This document shows positions 1 through 8,718 of a stretch of 64,000 nt of DNA, in pieces. Numbering within the stretch: the stretch's first letter is position 1; the number at the start of each line of letters is the position of its first letter. Both the position numbers and the translations under genes were made by a program. The notes under the pieces are model-generated. The model had not been told where the DNA came from, ran no database searches, and saw only the letters and a program-made list of their open reading frames with translations. The stretch comes from Neobacillus novalis NBRC 102450 (GTDB lineage Bacteria > Bacillota > Bacilli > Bacillales > Cytobacillaceae), in NCBI RefSeq assembly GCF_001591805.1, contig NZ_BCVP01000027.1, positions 40,772 through 104,771 on the forward strand. Direction: 5' to 3'.

Positions 1-177
1 AATTTGTAAGTTTCGACTTCGAGAATTGTCCAGCGCAAGCGTCCCTAGCGGCTAGTGTCCTTCACACTCCGCCCTACGATAAGTCAACATCGATAAACGA
101 AGTTCATCGTGTTTCCTTTATCTCAGTTGGAGTGCTCCAGGCCATACGCCGCTGAACAGGGCGCTTGCGCTTTTCTT
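1..177 (-). repeat. Long interspersed repeat, copy 1 (inverted partner of 2385-2550)
   Basis: Read on the minus strand this stretch begins AAAGAAAAGCGCAAGCGCC and runs through GCGGCGTATGG, TGAGATAAAGGAAACACG, TGTTGACTTATCGTAGGG and CACTAGCCGCT to GCTGGACA. The same string of blocks occurs on the plus strand at about 2385-2550, so pbpG sits between two inverted copies. No coding sequence is seen. Such 150-170 bp elements with a GCGCTTGCGCTTTT end are widespread in Bacillaceae intergenic DNA. Confidence 0.85.
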
Positions 178-2253
178 TTAACTCCATGGCATTATTTTTT
201 TATACCATGGTACTTTTTTGTTATTCTTCTGTTTCTTAGTGTCTGGATCCGCATTCTTTAGGTGATCGGTGCAATATTCCGTTGGTTCGGTGCCGGCGAC
301 AAAATAGGTGAAGCGCCGGACCGGGCAGTCTTTTGTTGCCAGCTTGCCGTTCGCGGGGGCAACGTAAACGCCGATAACCCCCTCTTTCGGCGCCGTAAAC
401 GCCTTGACCGGCTTGCCCTCTAAAGCCTCCTCCATAAAGCCCGCCCAGATGTTTTTCGCGTATGTCTTTTCGGCCGTAAGCTCAATCGGCTTGCCGATAT
501 CATAGCCCGCCCATACAGCCGTAACGAGCTGTGGCGAATAGCCAATCATCCAGCTGTCCGTTTCCGTTGATCCCGATTTTCCCGCATAGGGCCGCGTTAA
601 ATCGTTGATGATTGTGCTGCCGGTGACCTTGGCGTAGCCGTTCAGCTTTTTATCGAAAATCCCCGTCAGCATTTGCGTCAGCACAAACGCCTTGGCCGGA
701 TCCAATACCTTTTTTGCCTCCTGTTTTTTTTCAAAAATAACATGGCCATTATAATCTTCGACTCTTGTAATCAAGGTCGGATTAACCCGCTTCCCGCCGT
801 TAGCAAGCAGGCTGTAAGCATTGGCCATTTCAATCACACGAACGCCTGAAGTCCCTAATGCCAGCGACGGAACCTGCGCCATTTTTGTCGATAGGCCAAA
901 GCGCTTGGCCGTTTCGATTAACGACTCTTCTCCTAAAAATAAATGCGTCTTGACGGCAAAGATATTATCGGAGACGGCGAGCGCCTGTGCCAGCGTTATT
1001 TCGCCGTCTGCATATTTGTTGTTAAAGTTATGGGGTGTATAGTCGGCCTGGCCATCATCAAAATGAAAGGTCGTATACTCGCTTCGCATTGTCGATGATG
1101 GGGTAAAGCCCTGCTCAAGCGCCGCGTAATAAAGCAGCGGCTTGATGGTCGAGCCGGGCTGCCTTATCGCTTGGACGGCCCGGTTAAACGGACTTTTTTC
1201 ATAGTCCCGTCCGCCGACCATCGCTTTTAGATAGCCATTTTTCGGATCCATTGCGACTAATCCCACCTGAATTTCTGACGAGCTGGAAACGTATTGCTGG
1301 ATTTGCCTTTCCGCTGCTTCCTGCTGTTTCAAGTCAAGGGTGGTAAAAACCTTTAAACCGCCGAGGGCAATCGTGCGGTCGTCAAGATGTAATTGATTTT
1401 TCAAGGCATTTTTGACGGCATCCTGAAAATAAGGGGCGACCTTAACCTTTTGGGTTGTGTGGATGCCCGTTAACGTGAGCGTCTGTGCTAACGCTGTTTT
1501 TGCCGTATCTTTTTGAATGTAGCCATTTTTCACCATTGTTGCTAAAATAATCGCCTGCCGGCGTTTGGCGTTTTCCATTGAGGCAAGCGGTGAGTAGAGG
1601 CCGGGCCCCTTCGGAATTCCCGCCAGCATGCTTGCTTCAGCAAGGGTTAAATCCGCCGCCTTTTTGCCAAAATAATATTGACTAGCCGCTTCGACACCAT
1701 ATGCACCGTTGCCATAATAGATCGTATTTAAATAGCCTTCAAGAATGTCGTTTTTCGAGTAATTCATTTCAAGGCGGATGGTATAAAAAGCTTCGTGCAG
1801 CTTGCGGTTCCATGTTTTATCGTGTTCGAGAAACAGATTCCGTGCGTATTGCTGGGTGATCGTGCTCGCACCCTGTACCTTGGCAAAAGCTTGAATATCG
1901 GCAAGAACAGCACCGGCAATCCGTTTAAGGTCAAAACCATGATGGCTGTAAAAACTTTTGTCCTCAATCGAAACGGTCGCATTCACTAAATCCGGTGAAA
2001 TATCCTTAAGACCGACCCAGTAGCGCTTTTGGCCGCTGTTACTCTCACCAATCAGTGTCCCATCATCGGCGTAGAAAAGCGTTGATTGCGGAACAGCGAG
2101 CGGCGGCGCCCCCAAAATTTTTGCATAGGCAAGAATGCCAAGGAATAGAACAAGCATACAAATCATGCCTATCAAACTGATGATAATAAATGCCCGCAAA
2201 TATTTAACTGTCTTCCTAAACCCGTGATCAGTCATGATTTCCACTGTGTTCAC
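178..2253 (-). CDS. pbpG: Class A penicillin-binding protein (PBP 2d / PbpG-like)
   Basis: Bifunctional peptidoglycan synthase of 691 aa that polymerises glycan strands and cross-links stem peptides outside the membrane. One N-terminal membrane anchor lies at residues 22-45. The glycosyltransferase (GT51) domain follows, with SIEDKSFYSHHG placing the catalytic Glu at about 97. The transpeptidase domain has STIK with Ser368, SDN at 428-430 and a KSGST triad at 559-563. Length and domain order fit the family. Its place beside speE and speB matches B. subtilis ywhE (pbpG), where the product acts in forespore and septal wall synthesis under sigma F; no sigma F promoter was recognised with confidence here. 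The ATG follows a good GGGGGTG ribosome site. It is transcribed away from speE and is bracketed by inverted repeats. Confidence 0.93.
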   Translation of the reverse strand: MNTVEIMTDHGFRKTVKYLRAFIIISLIGMICMLVLFLGILAYAKILGAPPLAVPQSTLFYADDGTLIGESNSGQKRYWVGLKDISPDLVNATVSIEDKSFYSHHGFDLKRIAGAVLADIQAFAKVQGASTITQQYARNLFLEHDKTWNRKLHEAFYTIRLEMNYSKNDILEGYLNTIYYGNGAYGVEAASQYYFGKKAADLTLAEASMLAGIPKGPGLYSPLASMENAKRRQAIILATMVKNGYIQKDTAKTALAQTLTLTGIHTTQKVKVAPYFQDAVKNALKNQLHLDDRTIALGGLKVFTTLDLKQQEAAERQIQQYVSSSSEIQVGLVAMDPKNGYLKAMVGGRDYEKSPFNRAVQAIRQPGSTIKPLLYYAALEQGFTPSSTMRSEYTTFHFDDGQADYTPHNFNNKYADGEITLAQALAVSDNIFAVKTHLFLGEESLIETAKRFGLSTKMAQVPSLALGTSGVRVIEMANAYSLLANGGKRVNPTLITRVEDYNGHVIFEKKQEAKKVLDPAKAFVLTQMLTGIFDKKLNGYAKVTGSTIINDLTRPYAGKSGSTETDSWMIGYSPQLVTAVWAGYDIGKPIELTAEKTYAKNIWAGFMEEALEGKPVKAFTAPKEGVIGVYVAPANGKLATKDCPVRRFTYFVAGTEPTEYCTDHLKNADPDTKKQKNNKKVPWYKKIMPWS

Positions 2254-2384
2254 CCCCGGCTAAAAATTTAGATAGTAATAGTATTGAAAAAATAGACTTA
2301 TTTTAAACATTTTCTTAGGGATTTCATAAAATTTTGCTAGACTTTTTTTTCCGTTTGTAATTCAATAGGTTGGGTAGTATAAAA

Positions 2385-2550
2385 AAGAAAAGCGGAAGCG
2401 CCCGTTTAGCGGCGTATGGACTGGAGCGCTTCGACTGAGATAAAGGAAACACGGAGAGCAGAGCGCATCCGATGTTGACTTATCGTAGGGAGAAGAGCGA
2501 AGTCCACTAGCCGCTGGGCGCTGGAGCTAGACAGTAGTCGAAGTTCATTA
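2385..2550 (+). repeat. Long interspersed repeat, copy 2
   Basis: Plus-strand copy of the element at 1-177, starting AAAGAAAAGCGGAAGCGCCC and ending GGCGCTGGAGCTAGACAG. The two copies share several blocks of 10-18 bp with scattered differences and one divergent inner segment. It fills most of the 330 bp divergent gap between pbpG and speE, so any promoters for the two genes must lie in or at the edges of the repeat. Confidence 0.85.
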
Positions 2551-2583
2551 CCGAAAATAGGATAAAATGGAAGGAAGATGGAG

Positions 2584-3411
2584 ATGTCAATTTGGTTTAC
2601 AGAAAAGCAAACTGAAAACTTTGGTATCACAATGAAAGTAAATAAAACCTTACATACAGAGCAAACGGAATTTCAAAAGCTGGATATGATTGAAACCGAA
2701 GAGTGGGGCAACATGCTGTTATTAGACGACATGGTGATGACTTCTGTTAAAGACGAGTTTGTTTATCATGAAATGGTGGCGCACGTTCCATTATTTACGC
2801 ACCCAAATCCTGAGAATGTGCTTGTTGTCGGCGGCGGCGACGGCGGTGTGATCCGCGAAGTGTTAAAGCACCCAAGCGTGAAGAAAGCAACGCTTGTTGA
2901 TATTGATGGCAAAGTAATCGAGTATTCAAAGAAATTTTTGCCGGAGATTGCCGGCTGGCTTGAAGACGAGCGCGTCGACGTTCAGGTGGGCGATGGCTTT
3001 ATGCATATTGCTGAAAGCGAAAATGCTTATGACGTGATTATGGTGGATTCAACTGAGCCGGTCGGTCCTGCCGTTAACTTATTTACAAAAGGCTTCTATG
3101 CCGGGATTTCCAAGGCGTTAAAGGAAGACGGAATCTTTGTTGCTCAATCCGATAACCCATGGTTTAAGGCAGATTTAATCCGAAGTGTACAGCGCGACGT
3201 GAAGGAAATCTTCCCGATTACCAATTTGTACGTAGCCAATATCCCAACGTACCCAAGCGGCCTCTGGGCATTTACCATCGGTTCGAAGAAATACGACCCA
3301 TTAGCAGTAAGCGAAGACCGCTTCCACGAAATCGAAACGAAATACTATACAAAAGAGTTGCACAAAGCAGCCTTCGTATTGCCTAAATTTGTTGGCGATT
3401 TAGTGAAGTAA
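2584..3411 (+). CDS. speE: Spermidine synthase
   Basis: Transfers the aminopropyl group of decarboxylated S-adenosylmethionine to putrescine to make spermidine (cytoplasm). The protein has the glycine-rich nucleotide-binding loop [12 protein letters not shown], the acidic [16 protein letters not shown] segment and the VDSTEPVGP catalytic region, all hallmarks of SpeE. The second ATG (2584) is chosen: the GGAAGG ribosome site at 2569-2574 lies 9 nt from it but only 3 nt from the ATG at 2578, and MSIWFTEKQ matches the remembered B. subtilis N-terminus. This gives 275 aa. It is followed by speB, which supplies putrescine from agmatine, so the two form a pathway pair. Confidence 0.95.
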   Translation: MSIWFTEKQTENFGITMKVNKTLHTEQTEFQKLDMIETEEWGNMLLLDDMVMTSVKDEFVYHEMVAHVPLFTHPNPENVLVVGGGDGGVIREVLKHPSVKKATLVDIDGKVIEYSKKFLPEIAGWLEDERVDVQVGDGFMHIAESENAYDVIMVDSTEPVGPAVNLFTKGFYAGISKALKEDGIFVAQSDNPWFKADLIRSVQRDVKEIFPITNLYVANIPTYPSGLWAFTIGSKKYDPLAVSEDRFHEIETKYYTKELHKAAFVLPKFVGDLVK

Positions 3412-3418
3412 AATGGCG

Positions 3419-3453
3419 GGGGGTCAGACCCCCAGTGATGGGGGTCTGACCCC
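3419..3453. repeat. REP-like double palindrome GGGGTCAGACCCC between speE and speB
   Basis: Two palindromes, GGGGGTCAGACCCCC and GGGGGTCTGACCCC, separated by 6 nt fill the speE-speB gap almost completely. Each can fold alone or they can pair with each other. There is no T-run, so it is not a canonical terminator. The sequence resembles repeats spread by RAYT-type transposases, but no such gene is in the window. Confidence 0.75.
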
Positions 3454-3474
3454 ATGAAAGAAGGAGATGCAATG

Positions 3475-4347
3475 ATGCGTTTTGATGAAGCGTATTCGGG
3501 GAATGTCTTTATTAAGAGTCACCCGAATTTTGAAGAAAGTCAGGTTGTGTTGTACGGGATGCCGATGGATTGGACGGTCAGCTACCGCCCTGGATCCCGG
3601 TTCGGCCCGTCGCGTATTCGCGAGGTGTCGATTGGCCTCGAGGAGTATAGCGTCTACCTCGACCGCGAACTTGACGAGGTAAAATATTTCGATGCCGGCG
3701 ACATTCCGCTGCCGTTTGGGAATGCGCAGCGCAGCCTGGATTTAATTGAAGAGTTTGTTGATCAGATTCTTGCGGCTGGCAAGTTCCCGCTTGGCATGGG
3801 CGGGGAGCATCTCGTATCATGGCCAGTGATGAAGGCTGTTTATAAAAAATATCCAGATTTAGCAATTATTCATTTTGACGCCCATACCGATCTGCGCGAA
3901 AATTATGAAGGCGAGCCGCTGTCCCACTCGACGCCGATTCGTAAAATTGCTGAATTGATTGGGCCAAAAAATGTCTATTCTTTCGGCATCCGTTCCGGGA
4001 TGAAGGAAGAATTTGAATGGGCAAAGCAAAATGGCATGCACATTTCTAAATTTGAAGTACTCGAGCCATTAAAGGAAATTCTGCCAACGCTTGCGGGAAG
4101 GCCTGTCTATGTCACGATTGACATCGACGTATTGGATCCCGCCCATGCCCCTGGAACAGGGACAGTCGATTGCGGCGGCATCACCTCGAAGGAACTGCTT
4201 GCCTCCATCCATGCAATTGCTCGATCCGAGGTAAACGTAGTCGGCGGTGACCTTGTAGAAGTAGCGCCAATTTACGACCACTCCGAGCAAACAGCAAACA
4301 CAGCAAGCAAACTACTTCGCGAAATGCTCCTCGGCTGGGTAAAATAG
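3475..4347 (+). CDS. speB: Agmatinase
   Basis: Ureohydrolase that converts agmatine to putrescine and urea. The binuclear manganese site is visible as GGEHLVSWP, HFDAHTD and TIDIDVLDP. The start at the second of two adjacent ATGs (MRFDEAYSGNVF) gives 290 aa, the usual family length; AAGGAG at 3461-3466 is 8 nt upstream. An in-frame ATG at 3454 is formed by the end of the REP element and would add seven residues not expected in the family. It feeds putrescine to SpeE encoded just upstream. Confidence 0.95.
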   Translation: MRFDEAYSGNVFIKSHPNFEESQVVLYGMPMDWTVSYRPGSRFGPSRIREVSIGLEEYSVYLDRELDEVKYFDAGDIPLPFGNAQRSLDLIEEFVDQILAAGKFPLGMGGEHLVSWPVMKAVYKKYPDLAIIHFDAHTDLRENYEGEPLSHSTPIRKIAELIGPKNVYSFGIRSGMKEEFEWAKQNGMHISKFEVLEPLKEILPTLAGRPVYVTIDIDVLDPAHAPGTGTVDCGGITSKELLASIHAIARSEVNVVGGDLVEVAPIYDHSEQTANTASKLLREMLLGWVK

Positions 4348-4353
4348 GTAATT

Positions 4354-4434
4354 GGTGCCTGACACCACTTGGGAATTAAAGGAAAATGGTGCCTGACACC
4401 ATCTGGTAAAAATAGCTAACAAGTGCCTGACACC
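4354..4434. repeat. Three REP-like GGTGCCTGACACC copies
   Basis: Copies at 4354-4366 and 4388-4400 are identical; the one at 4422-4434 differs at the first base. They lie directly after the speB stop and before its terminator, spaced 34 bp apart. They belong to the family found again at 29057, 31798, 34112, 38071, 41449, 43514 and 61903. Confidence 0.85.
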
Positions 4435-4442
4435 TAAGGTTT

Positions 4443-4475
4443 GATGCCCTCCCCATCGTAGGGGGGGCATCTTTT
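4443..4475 (+). terminator. Intrinsic terminator after speB
   Basis: GATGCCCTCCC pairs with GGGGGGCATC across a short loop and is followed by TTTT. It ends the speE-speB unit. Confidence 0.8.
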
Positions 4476-4600
4476 GATTTGTGTGGTGGCAATGTTTATA
4501 ATAGATAAGTATGCGTTGTGGCGCGGATGTTAAGGATGAATTCTAGGACGAATAAAGAGAGCTGACTCCGAGTTCCTTTTAAGAGGGAAGTGCAATACTT

Positions 4601-5008
4601 TTGTTGAATACAGAAATACCTGTAAAGATTAATGTGAAAACGACGATTGATGAGCAGGAAGCGTTCGAACTGGTGGTGTTTGGCCGCGCTTCTCATAAAG
4701 GAGATGCGTTTTTTCTTCAGTATGAGGAAGTGCTCGAGGAAGGGACGGTTCGCACAATTGTAAAGGTGGCAACTGAGGAAGCACTGATATTAAGGGGCGG
4801 TGCGGTGAAAATGCGCCTGCCGTTTCGTTTAAATAAAATACTGCGCGGCAGCTACGAAATGCCGTTTGGTACGTTTGAAACTACGACCTTTGCGAGAAAA
4901 ATCGAGCGTACAGACGGTCATATTGAGATCCTTTATGACTTTGCGATGCAGGGCTCGCCCGGTGGTACATACCATTTAGAAATTACCTTTCAGGAGGATA
5001 AAAAATGA
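4601..5008 (+). CDS. ywiB: DUF1934 (YwiB) beta-barrel protein
   Basis: A 135 aa cytoplasmic protein of the DUF1934 family. Visible signs are [25 protein letters not shown] and a C-terminus [19 protein letters not shown] typical of the lipocalin-like barrel. The molecular role is unknown. The TTG start is the only reasonable one: the upstream GTG at 4590 runs into a stop, and AAGAGGGAAG lies about 10 nt upstream. Its last codons overlap the argS start (ATGA), so translation is probably coupled; this pairing is conserved in bacilli. Confidence 0.85.
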   Translation: MLNTEIPVKINVKTTIDEQEAFELVVFGRASHKGDAFFLQYEEVLEEGTVRTIVKVATEEALILRGGAVKMRLPFRLNKILRGSYEMPFGTFETTTFARKIERTDGHIEILYDFAMQGSPGGTYHLEITFQEDKK

Positions 5009-6678
5009 ATATAGTGGAACAGGTTCAAAGTAAAATAAAGGAAGAAATTCGTGCGGCGGTGCTAAAGGCAGGGCTTGCGACTGAAGAGCAGATTCCTGAT
5101 GTCATCCTAGAAATTCCGAAGGAAAAAGCGCATGGCGATTACTCGACGAATATGGCGATGCAGCTCGCACGGGTGGCGAAAAAGGCGCCGCGGATAATTG
5201 CCGAGGCGTTGGTAGCCAATTTTGACCGGTCGCAGGCTTCGATTGAAAAAATTGAACTGGCGGGTCCAGGGTTTATTAATTTTTACATGAATAATAGCTA
5301 TTTAACCGACTTGATTCCTACAGTCTTGGAGGCTGCGGACAAGTATGGCGAAACGACGGTCGGCGGCGGCCAGAAACTTCAGGTCGAGTTCGTGTCGGCC
5401 AATCCAACGGGCGACTTGCACCTCGGACATGCCCGCGGTGCTGCGGTGGGTGATTCGCTCTGCAATATTTTAGCGAAAGCGGGCTACGATGTGTCCCGCG
5501 AATACTATATTAATGATGCCGGCAACCAGATTAATAATCTCGCATTGTCTGTCGAGGCCCGCTATTTCCAGGCGCTTGGGCTGGAAAAAGAAATGCCGGC
5601 GGATGGCTACCACGGGGCCGATATTATTGGCATCGGCAAGACGCTGGCGGAAGAGTTTGGCGATAAGTACGTTGGGGTTCCGGAAGCGGAGCGGTTTGAA
5701 TTTTTCCGCGAGTACGGTTTGAGCTACGAAATGGCGAAGTTGAAGAAGGATCTAGCGGATTTCCGTGTCGGCTTTGATGTCTGGTATTCGGAAACCTCAC
5801 TTTATAAAAATGGAAAAATTGACGAGGCCTTGAAGGCATTACGTGCAAGCGGCTATGTGTACGAAGAGGACGGTGCGACGTGGCTGCGTTCAACCGATTT
5901 TGGTGATGACAAGAACCGCGTGCTGATCAAGCAGGATGGTTCTTACACGTATCTGACTCCAGATATTGCTTATCATAAGGACAAACTCGGCCGCGGCTTT
6001 GAAAAGCTGATCAATATTTGGGGTGCTGACCACCACGGTTATATTCCACGGATGAAGGCGGCAATCCAGGCGCTCGGCTATGACCGCGAGGCCCTTGAGG
6101 TGGAAATCATCCAGCTTGTTCACCTTTATAAAAACGGCGAGAAGATGAAGATGAGCAAGCGGACCGGAAAAGCAGTCACGATGCGCGATTTGGTCGATGA
6201 GGTCGGCCTCGATGCGACCCGTTATTTCTTTGCAATGCGCAGCTCGGATACCCATATGGATTTTGACCTCGATTTAGCAGTGTCAGAGTCGAATGAAAAT
6301 CCGGTTTACTACGCACAGTATGCCCATGCACGGATTTCGAGCATTATACGTTCGGGCGAGGAGCAAGGTTTGACGGCTGATGCGGATGTTGATTTTTCGC
6401 TAGCGGCATCTTCGGAAAAGGAAATCGACTTGTTGAAAAAGCTTGGCGAGTTCCCGTCGGCAGTCGGCGAAGCAGCGCTGAAACGCGTGCCGCACCGGAT
6501 TACCAATTATATCTTTGAGTTAGCGTCGACATTCCATAGTTTTTATAATGCGGAAAAAGTGTTGGATAGCGAACAGCCGGAGCGGACAAAGGCTCGCCTT
6601 GCATTGGTGAGAGCGGTGCAAATCTCATTGAAAAATGCGCTGGCATTAATCGGCGTTTCGGCACCGGAAAAAATGTAA
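5005..6678 (+). CDS. argS: Arginine-tRNA ligase
   Basis: Class I aminoacyl-tRNA synthetase of 557 aa that charges tRNA-Arg. An N-terminal ArgRS additional domain (about residues 1-90) precedes [14 protein letters not shown], containing the HIGH motif, and [13 protein letters not shown], the KMSKS-equivalent loop. The DALR anticodon-binding domain occupies the C-terminus and ends with the typical [12 protein letters not shown]. The start overlaps ywiB; AGGAGG precedes it at 8 nt. Confidence 0.97.
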   Translation: MNIVEQVQSKIKEEIRAAVLKAGLATEEQIPDVILEIPKEKAHGDYSTNMAMQLARVAKKAPRIIAEALVANFDRSQASIEKIELAGPGFINFYMNNSYLTDLIPTVLEAADKYGETTVGGGQKLQVEFVSANPTGDLHLGHARGAAVGDSLCNILAKAGYDVSREYYINDAGNQINNLALSVEARYFQALGLEKEMPADGYHGADIIGIGKTLAEEFGDKYVGVPEAERFEFFREYGLSYEMAKLKKDLADFRVGFDVWYSETSLYKNGKIDEALKALRASGYVYEEDGATWLRSTDFGDDKNRVLIKQDGSYTYLTPDIAYHKDKLGRGFEKLINIWGADHHGYIPRMKAAIQALGYDREALEVEIIQLVHLYKNGEKMKMSKRTGKAVTMRDLVDEVGLDATRYFFAMRSSDTHMDFDLDLAVSESNENPVYYAQYAHARISSIIRSGEEQGLTADADVDFSLAASSEKEIDLLKKLGEFPSAVGEAALKRVPHRITNYIFELASTFHSFYNAEKVLDSEQPERTKARLALVRAVQISLKNALALIGVSAPEKM

Positions 6679-6695
6679 TAAGTTGGTTGGATTTG

Positions 6696-6730
6696 GCCCC
6701 CTTACTTGGATAAGGGGGCTTTGTTTTTTG
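6696..6730 (+). terminator. Intrinsic terminator after argS
   Basis: GCCCCCTTA pairs with TAAGGGGGC, followed by TTTGTTTTTT. It lies immediately before the 21-bp array. Confidence 0.9.
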
Positions 6731-6877
6731 AAGTGGACAGTAAATGATGAAAAGTGGACAGTAAATCGGTGAAACCGGAGAGTAAAGATAGAAAAGTGGA
6801 CAGTAAATTACTAAAACCGGATAGTAAATCGGCAAAACCGGACAGTAAAAGGAACAAAGTAGACAGTAAATCATCTA
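6731..6877. repeat. 21-bp tandem array, AAGTGGACAGTAAA type, 7 units
   Basis: Seven units of exactly 21 bp with no gaps, starting at 6731, 6752, 6773, 6794, 6815, 6836 and 6857. The core alternates between AAGTGGACAGTAAA and AACCGGACAGTAAA, followed by a variable 6-7 nt. The minus strand is open through the whole array as heptads of the form DLLSGFx. It sits in the 329 bp between argS and sspH; the remaining 130 bp hold no recognised feature apart from the sspH leader. Confidence 0.9.
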
Positions 6878-7007
6878 AACATGCCAACAGAAGGATTTTC
6901 CCGATTAGCTAGTGGATTTTTTCTCAGAAACAGCCCATGAAAACGAATATATTCCAAAAAAACACAAATATTAATAGAGAATTTTCAATGAGGAGTGAAC
7001 CGAACCG

Positions 7008-7187
7008 ATGAATATAGGAAGAGCAAAGGAGATTGCCGAATCCGCAGATATGATCAATGTGACCTATGACGGGAACCCTGTCATCATCCAGCACGTCGAC
7101 GAAGCCACAAAGATGGCGCGGATCTATTCAAAGAAGGATCCAGAAAATGAGCGCGATGTTCCGGTGCTAAATCTTATTGAGGAATAA
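7008..7187 (+). CDS. sspH: H-type small acid-soluble spore protein
   Basis: A 59-residue protein beginning MNIGRAKEIAESADMINV and containing GNPVIIQHVDE and ARIYSKKDPENE, the pattern of SspH/Tlp-type minor spore proteins made in the forespore. Length equals that remembered for B. subtilis SspH. AGGAG at 6991-6995 is 12 nt before the ATG, and an earlier ATG at 6988 terminates after seven codons. Such genes are normally forespore-specific (sigma F/G); a clear promoter was not identified. It is separated from argS by the repeat array and is convergent with clsB. Confidence 0.9.
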   Translation: MNIGRAKEIAESADMINVTYDGNPVIIQHVDEATKMARIYSKKDPENERDVPVLNLIEE

Positions 7188-7194
7188 TGTTAAC

Positions 7195-7223
7195 AGAGTC
7201 CCCGACATTGGTTCGGGGACTCT
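7195..7223. terminator. Hairpin terminator between sspH and clsB
   Basis: AGAGTCCCCGA pairs with TCGGGGACTCT around a 7-nt loop and is followed by an AT-rich run. A decayed second copy (AGAGTCTCCGACAGCGGTTCGAGGAC) begins near 7247 and a third fragment near 7300, so the hairpin is itself repeated. It can serve both convergent genes. Confidence 0.7.
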
Positions 7224-7320
7224 ATTCATTTATAAAAAATAAGAAAAGAGTCTCCGACAGCGGTTCGAGGACGCTATTCAATTTTACATATACATGGGTA
7301 TCCGACAACGGTTTTCATTT

Positions 7321-8541
7321 TTATAAAAAATACGAAATCGCTCCAGCCAGGCCTTCCTTCACAGACCGATACAAATTCGCTTTATTGAGTTCGGCCAATG
7401 TCAATCGCTCGGCTTCAAGGATATCCTTTTCAATTACAGCCGTAACGCGGTTAATAAAAGCTGGATCGTAAAGAAAGCAATTGATTTCTTTATTTAAAAA
7501 CAAACTCCGTTTATCAAAATTGGCCGTGCCGATGTCGCAGATTTTGTCATCAATCACAATCGTTTTCGCATGATAAAAACCATTTTTATATTGATAGACC
7601 AAAGCTCCAGCTGCCAGCAGCTTTCGTAAATAGCGGAACGAAGCCTCTTGGACGAGGAAATGGTCAGCGGTATAGGGTACCATAACAGTAAGGTTGACGC
7701 CGCGGCGCTGAGCTTCCGTAAGTTCTGCAAAAATCGCCGCACTTGGAATAAAATAAGGGGTGCCAATCATGATGGATTGCTCTGCTTTCTGAATCAAGCG
7801 AATAAAGCTTACTTCAAGCTGACCGGCTTCCGTTGGAATGAATTGATGGCGGACCTCACCCCTTGGCAGGTCAGGGAAATAAGCTGGCCGGTCTAATAAA
7901 TTCTCACCGCTGTATTCATTCCAATCAATTAAAAACTCACTCTGCAAATAATTTACCCCTTCGCCGCTTATCTTTAAATGGTAATCGCGCCACGGACTGA
8001 GCTTTGGGTCTTCATCAATATATTCCAATCCGACATTAAAGCCGCCAAGGTACCCGATTTCGCCATCAATAATTGAAATCTTGCGGTGATTCCGAACCTG
8101 TGAGGAATAAAACGGAAAGGGAAGCTTAATCCGATTACTAAACGCAAATTGGACACCGGCATCCCGTAATCCCTTCACCGTCACCTTGTTAACCTCAAAG
8201 CTCCCAATCCGGTCAAGTAAAAGCCGAACCTCTACACCTTCCCGCGCCTTATCTTTTAAAAGTGTAAAAAATTCCTCGCCTAAACGATCATCTTTAACAA
8301 TATAAAACAGCACATGGATATGTTTTTTCGCTCTATGGATTTCCGCAAAATAATCACGGAACAGCTCCTTTCCGTGTGTAAAAATCTCAAAACGGCCATG
8401 GAGGATAGCAGTTTCCCTTTGGTCTGCCAGCGAAAGATGCTTCTTTCTGCCCAGCCTAAAGTCGAGGACAAGCCATAAAATGATAAGAACGAGCAGCCCG
8501 CTCGAAATGAGTGTAAATGTCATTGGAAATCTTTCCCCCAT
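7321..8541 (-). CDS. clsB: Cardiolipin synthase, YwjE/ClsB type
   Basis: Phospholipase-D superfamily enzyme of 406 aa. Two HKD motifs are present: HRKISIIDGEIGYLGGFN in the middle and HAKTIVIDDKICDIGTANFD near the C-terminus. One N-terminal hydrophobic segment (LISSGLLVLIILWLVLDF) anchors it in the membrane, where two phosphatidylglycerols are condensed to cardiolipin. It is shorter than the main Cls (about 480-500 aa with two membrane segments) and similar in length to B. subtilis YwjE. It lies divergently beside fadF, as ywjE does beside ywjF. Confidence 0.9.
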   Translation of the reverse strand: MGERFPMTFTLISSGLLVLIILWLVLDFRLGRKKHLSLADQRETAILHGRFEIFTHGKELFRDYFAEIHRAKKHIHVLFYIVKDDRLGEEFFTLLKDKAREGVEVRLLLDRIGSFEVNKVTVKGLRDAGVQFAFSNRIKLPFPFYSSQVRNHRKISIIDGEIGYLGGFNVGLEYIDEDPKLSPWRDYHLKISGEGVNYLQSEFLIDWNEYSGENLLDRPAYFPDLPRGEVRHQFIPTEAGQLEVSFIRLIQKAEQSIMIGTPYFIPSAAIFAELTEAQRRGVNLTVMVPYTADHFLVQEASFRYLRKLLAAGALVYQYKNGFYHAKTIVIDDKICDIGTANFDKRSLFLNKEINCFLYDPAFINRVTAVIEKDILEAERLTLAELNKANLYRSVKEGLAGAISYFL

Positions 8542-8607
8542 TCGGTGTTGTTAGTCTTTCCGAGCGCGGTTATTTCTATAAGTCGAGGAAATCTTTCGAA
8601 AAATTGG

Positions 8608-8635
8608 TTGACTGAATGCTCATTCACCATATAAT
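8608..8635 (+). promoter_or_regulatory. Sigma A promoter with FadR-like operator for fadF
   Basis: TTGACT (8608-8613) and TATAAT (8630-8635) are separated by 16 bp. The overlapping TGACTGAATGCTCATTCA (8609-8626) matches the FadR consensus TGAATGANTANTCATTCA that I recall from B. subtilis at all but two defined positions. Binding there would block RNA polymerase, with relief by long-chain acyl-CoA as known for FadR. The fadR gene is not in this window. Confidence 0.75.
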
Positions 8636-8718
8636 AGAATTAGGGATAAGTTCAGAAAATTAATTATTTTCGACAACTTGCAAAAATGATCAATAATGAA
8701 GAAAGGGGCGTTTTTTAT

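Noticed and set aside
6731..6877. Possible CRISPR array
   Set aside because: Units are 21 bp with only 6-7 variable bases, so there are no spacer-sized segments, and no cas genes are in the window. The same applies to the other six arrays.
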